Shown one piece after another: positions 61,053-64,000 of a DNA stretch of 64,000 nt. Below the pieces are notes generated by a model. The model searched no databases, had not been told where the DNA came from, and was given only the letters and a program-made list of their open reading frames with translations. The first letter of the stretch is position 1. Each line of letters opens with the position of its first letter. A program made the position numbers and the translations under genes. The DNA is from Sweltsa coloradensis (lineage: Eukaryota > Arthropoda > Insecta > Plecoptera > Chloroperlidae): positions 124,001 through 188,000 of the forward strand of contig JAMZAV010000444.1 in NCBI GenBank assembly GCA_024449915.1, written 5' to 3'.

Positions 61053-61836
61053 CTAGGGAAACGCTTAAGTCCCGCCGCGTTGTTGGATGAGCGTATATGG
61101 TGCATTGAGATGCCATGAGTTACGCGGATTTTCTGTTGTTCTGTGAAAAAATCATTACTTAGTCGAAGATTTTTTTTAATTAAATTAAATTAAATAAAAA
61201 ATTAACTTAATTTTTATTATTAAATAAAACAAAATAAAAAATTAACTTAATTTTTTTAAAAAAATCGTAAAATTGCAATTTGCATAAGAAATAATTATTC
61301 GATTGCGCTCAAATTTAACACGAATATATTAATTCAAGAAATTAAGGTTCTGTGAAAAAATCATTACAATAAGATAAAGCATGTAGGTGTTATAAGTCAA
61401 AGAATTGTTTTAGAAAAGAAAAAACCCGTAAAATTTTGATTTTCATGAGAAATAATTTTTCGATTACGCTAAAATTTCACACGAATATTTAAATTCATAA
61501 AATTAAGGTTCCGTGAAAAAATCATTACAATCGGATAAAGCATGTAGGTGTTATACGTCGAAGAAATTTTAAAAAAATCGAAAAAAAAACGTAAAATTGC
61601 GTTTTTTATGAGAAAAAATTTTCCGATTGCGCTCAAAAACGTGGCAGTTCTAAGTTCAGAGATTTCGAAGGTCTCCATAAAATTTCATCGCAATCGGAGT
61701 ATCGGTTTAGCCGGAATCGTGTTAACAAACACACAAAAATACAAAAAAAAAAAAAAAAAGAAAAAAAAACATTCCGGATTTTTTTCTCCAGTGTAGTGAA
61801 ATGGAATCTTCGCTACGCTCGCTACGCTCATCCAAA
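61053..61836 (+). mobile_element. Family B element B4, with an empty site in the window
   Basis: Starts CTAGGGAAACGCTTAAGTCC and ends CGCTACGCTCATCCAAA. The duplicate at 58590/58591 shows the unoccupied target TTATAA|CAAAACAG. The insertion therefore added no target duplication beyond at most AA. The interior contains three related blocks of TTCATGAGAAATAATT / CGATTGCGCTCAAA type. Confidence 0.85.
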
Positions 61837-62792
61837 CAAAACAGAAAATAAGATTTGTATGATCACATTGCCTGAACAGTATTGTTTGCGCAGTATATTG
61901 ACGTATGTTGACGTAAATAAATCGTGTAGATTATTAACAAGTCAAAAAATAAGAATTTACATTTTTTAATAAAGTTATTTTCAAGGAAATGACACATTAA
62001 TGGTCCGTGAGTCTTAGATAGATGGATTTGATTTTAATTATTCGAACAGGCAATGTTTTACATACACAGTCACAAATTTACAACAAATACAAAAAAGCGA
62101 CAAACATGAATGAAACAAATTTCAGAAATATCACACAGTGCGAGCTAAATTCAGGCGAGATTGTTTCGGGATCCGGTTCGACCACGTTAAAAACAAATTA
62201 TTATTATTATTATTAGCAATATTAGTATTGCTGTTCCAACTTACAAGTTGTACCAGATAGGCCTAGAGGATGACGGTGCTTCAGTATCGGTAAATCCCTC
62301 GGTGGCCTCGCGTATTACCGTATACCATGCAAATGATCAGGAGGATGGAGGAAACCAGAACCTCAAGCTGATGTTCTAATTATGATTGATTATATAAATT
62401 TGAATCGTGCATTTGTTTAAAAAATATTACGAATAAAAATGTTATTAATTCACATTTGCACATAAAATTACATTGTGCACTATCATTCGTGCTCCTAAAA
62501 AAGGTGTATTTTCTCTCTAGTTTGAAGGTTTGGAGATGTAGCACTCATGCATTAAACATCCTGCCTATACCAAACACATCCCTAAACTCGAATTGCTACT
62601 ATTGGCTCGGCCGTTTTCGATAGAAGTTCGAAACAGTTTCACGTCCAACGTGGTTTCTAATCGGCATGGTCCTGGGATGCGTTCGGCTTGTGTTTTTTTT
62701 TATTCTCATTCTCATTCTTGGTCTTTTATTCTTGATATTGGTCTCGGTACTAATTGTTACATGAAATACTTAAAGCTTTCGTCAAAGATTTA

Positions 62793-63179
62793 AGATCCCC
62801 AGTCATTGGTCCACTGGCGTGTCAATTAGAAGCCATCTTGAATAGGTCAATTTTATGTTAAAAAAGGTTGTAGTGATTTGTAGCAGAAATATTTTTCAAG
62901 CGTGCTGTCAGGTTGAGAGGTGAGTATATTAATTTAGCCATCAAAATCAAATGATTACTAAATTCCCTTATCCAATAACTTCTTACTTTTTTCTGCTCGT
63001 GCATTCCCATGCTGCACAAGCTATAACCATATCAAAAAATCCACAAAAATACTTAATTTCATTTAAAACATAATGTTAAGCATAAATTGAAACGCCAAAT
63101 CGCCATCTTGAATAGGTCAGATTGATGCTTCAATTTGGTACGCTAGGGCCTGTACGGACGTATTGGAGACTGGGGATCT
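62793..63179. mobile_element. Candidate small inverted-repeat element
   Basis: AGATCCCCAGTC at the left end matches GACTGGGGATCT at the right end, a 12-bp perfect terminal inverted repeat around 363 bp. CATCTTGAATAGGTCA occurs twice inside (62834 and 63103). No coding capacity. It ends 57 bp before exon 4. Confidence 0.5.
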
Positions 63180-63236
63180 AGCCTACTATAGATGTTATCA
63201 TTGCACCCCACCCTGACGGCCATCTCTGTGTTCCAG

Positions 63237-63377
63237 TACCCTCTAACCAAGAGTTCTCGTCCTACGACACCGCGTGGAAGACCGCGGGTACCGGATGCCC
63301 CCAGTACGCCATGTTGCCGTCGTCGCCGGCACTCAACGGACTCACAGCACCCTCCTGTGCGTTCATGTCTTCAGCCG
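63237..63377 (+). CDS. Prrx: Prrx-like homeobox gene, exon 4
   Basis: 141 nt between GTTCCAG and CCG|GTAAGA, phase 1 in and out. It completes the codon begun by exon 3 and encodes 46 further residues (VPSNQEFSSYDTAWKTAG, CPQYAMLPSSPALNG, APSCAFMSSA). The serine/proline/tyrosine-rich make-up matches the region between homeodomain and OAR domain of Prrx proteins. No OAR motif is reached, so at least one more exon lies beyond the window. An in-frame stop occurs 40 nt after the donor, so splicing is required to include an OAR domain. Confidence 0.8.
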
Positions 63378-63524
63378 GTAAGAATGTCACGTGGCCTGAT
63401 TCGGGCTAAACAAACCCTCATTTGGCATACATAAATCTTTTTCGTTGGGCCAATAAATGAGCTAAACAAGAGTAGGAATCGCGGACAATTATGTATAATT
63501 GCATAGAAATCAATCCAAAAATTA

Positions 63525-63660
63525 CAAAATCTATCTAAACCGGGTATCGAACCCGGGTCCCCCAACTACCTGTCGGGTGATTTACTCCTTACTCTAAACT
63601 ACCGAGACAGTTTACTTTTTAACTTCTGGATCATTGGTGCATTATAGATAAATAGATTGG
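63525..63660 (-). mobile_element. tRNA-derived SINE, family D, minus
   Basis: On the minus strand CTCGGTAGTTTAGAGTAAGG (A-box-like) and GACCCGGGTTCGATACCCGG (B-box), preceded by TGCACCAATGATCCAG-type sequence shared with the 38.4 kb copy. Confidence 0.65.
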
Positions 63661-64000
63661 AATAGTACTGCAACGATTCTGTCGAGAAATAATAATGTTT
63701 ATATTGTTTGGATTACTGTGATTTGTGAGTCTCCACAGTCACTCGTACGGTTAGCATTTGGCAATGTAGTTCCTACAGTTGCGTGAATATTAATAATATA
63801 CAAGTACAAACATTATCAAAGTGAAGTTAAACAAATCTAAGAATGTATTTTGGAGACGTTGGCGAATACATTACCCATTTAGGAAACTCATATGACAAGT
63901 GCCCATTGGCCATTAATTAGACACTTGAACCTTGAACGAATTCAGCCAACGACGACTTATTGGAGAATGATTGGCCAACTTCCGACGTAAGAGCGTGAAA
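63661..64000. other. Intron 4, nothing recognised
   Basis: AT-rich DNA after exon 4 with no further exon visible before the edge. Confidence 0.5.

Larger units (their letters stand above)
60586..62629. repeat. Segmental tandem duplication, copy 2 (contains exon 3b)
   Basis: Same content as copy 1 with scattered substitutions and indels, plus a 784-bp family B insertion at 61053-61836. The two copies share 3' end sequences of an interspersed repeat (ATTCGAACAGGCAATGTTTT), which occurs twice in each copy. Confidence 0.9.

Overview
The window is nuclear DNA of an animal, most likely an arthropod and probably an insect. The evidence is AT-rich DNA with GT-AG introns, a paired-class (Prrx-type) homeobox gene spread over more than 30 kb, tRNA-derived SINEs, a Ty3/gypsy retrotransposon and many non-autonomous DNA elements. 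The exact order (hemipteran or other) cannot be fixed from the sequence. Coding content is low; most of the window is introns, intergenic DNA and repeats.

Layout. 1-11.5 kb: intergenic, with a 205-bp tandem duplication at the left end and several short GC-rich islands. 11.5-18.6 kb: three head-to-tail copies of one non-autonomous element (family A). The third copy is split by a complete, young Ty3/gypsy retrotransposon with 239-bp LTRs and an AAAAC target duplication. 19.3-22.8 kb: an F-box/leucine-rich-repeat gene whose 3' end is decaying, followed by a diverged tandem pseudogene copy. 23-32 kb: repeats, including a 684-bp foldback palindrome, and two weak coding candidates on the minus strand. 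32.7-64 kb: the Prrx-like homeobox gene on the plus strand.

The homeobox gene. Exon 1 (32682-32892) carries the N-terminal FSVSSLLELEE motif. Exon 2 (49524-49704) carries homeodomain residues up to the canonical 46/47 intron. Exon 3 carries the recognition helix and occurs twice (58222-58372 and 60686-60836). Exon 4 (63237-63377) is followed by a donor, so the gene runs off the right edge. All junction phases agree (1, 0, 1, 1). Two anomalies stand out. Exon 2 lacks one base in homeodomain codon 11. Exon 3 lies in a tandem duplication whose two copies encode the same peptide and cannot both be spliced in frame. Each could be biology or an assembly artefact (consensus indel; two haplotypes laid end to end).

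Repeats inside the homeobox introns: an 81-bp satellite of about 2.4 kb, an approximately 87-bp minisatellite carrying two nearly identical TTAA-flanked MITEs, several SINEs, and copies of family B. One family B copy sits inside the second exon-3 duplicate, and the first duplicate preserves the empty site. That comparison shows insertion with no clear target duplication, which together with the offset inverted termini suggests Helentron/HINE-type rolling-circle elements.
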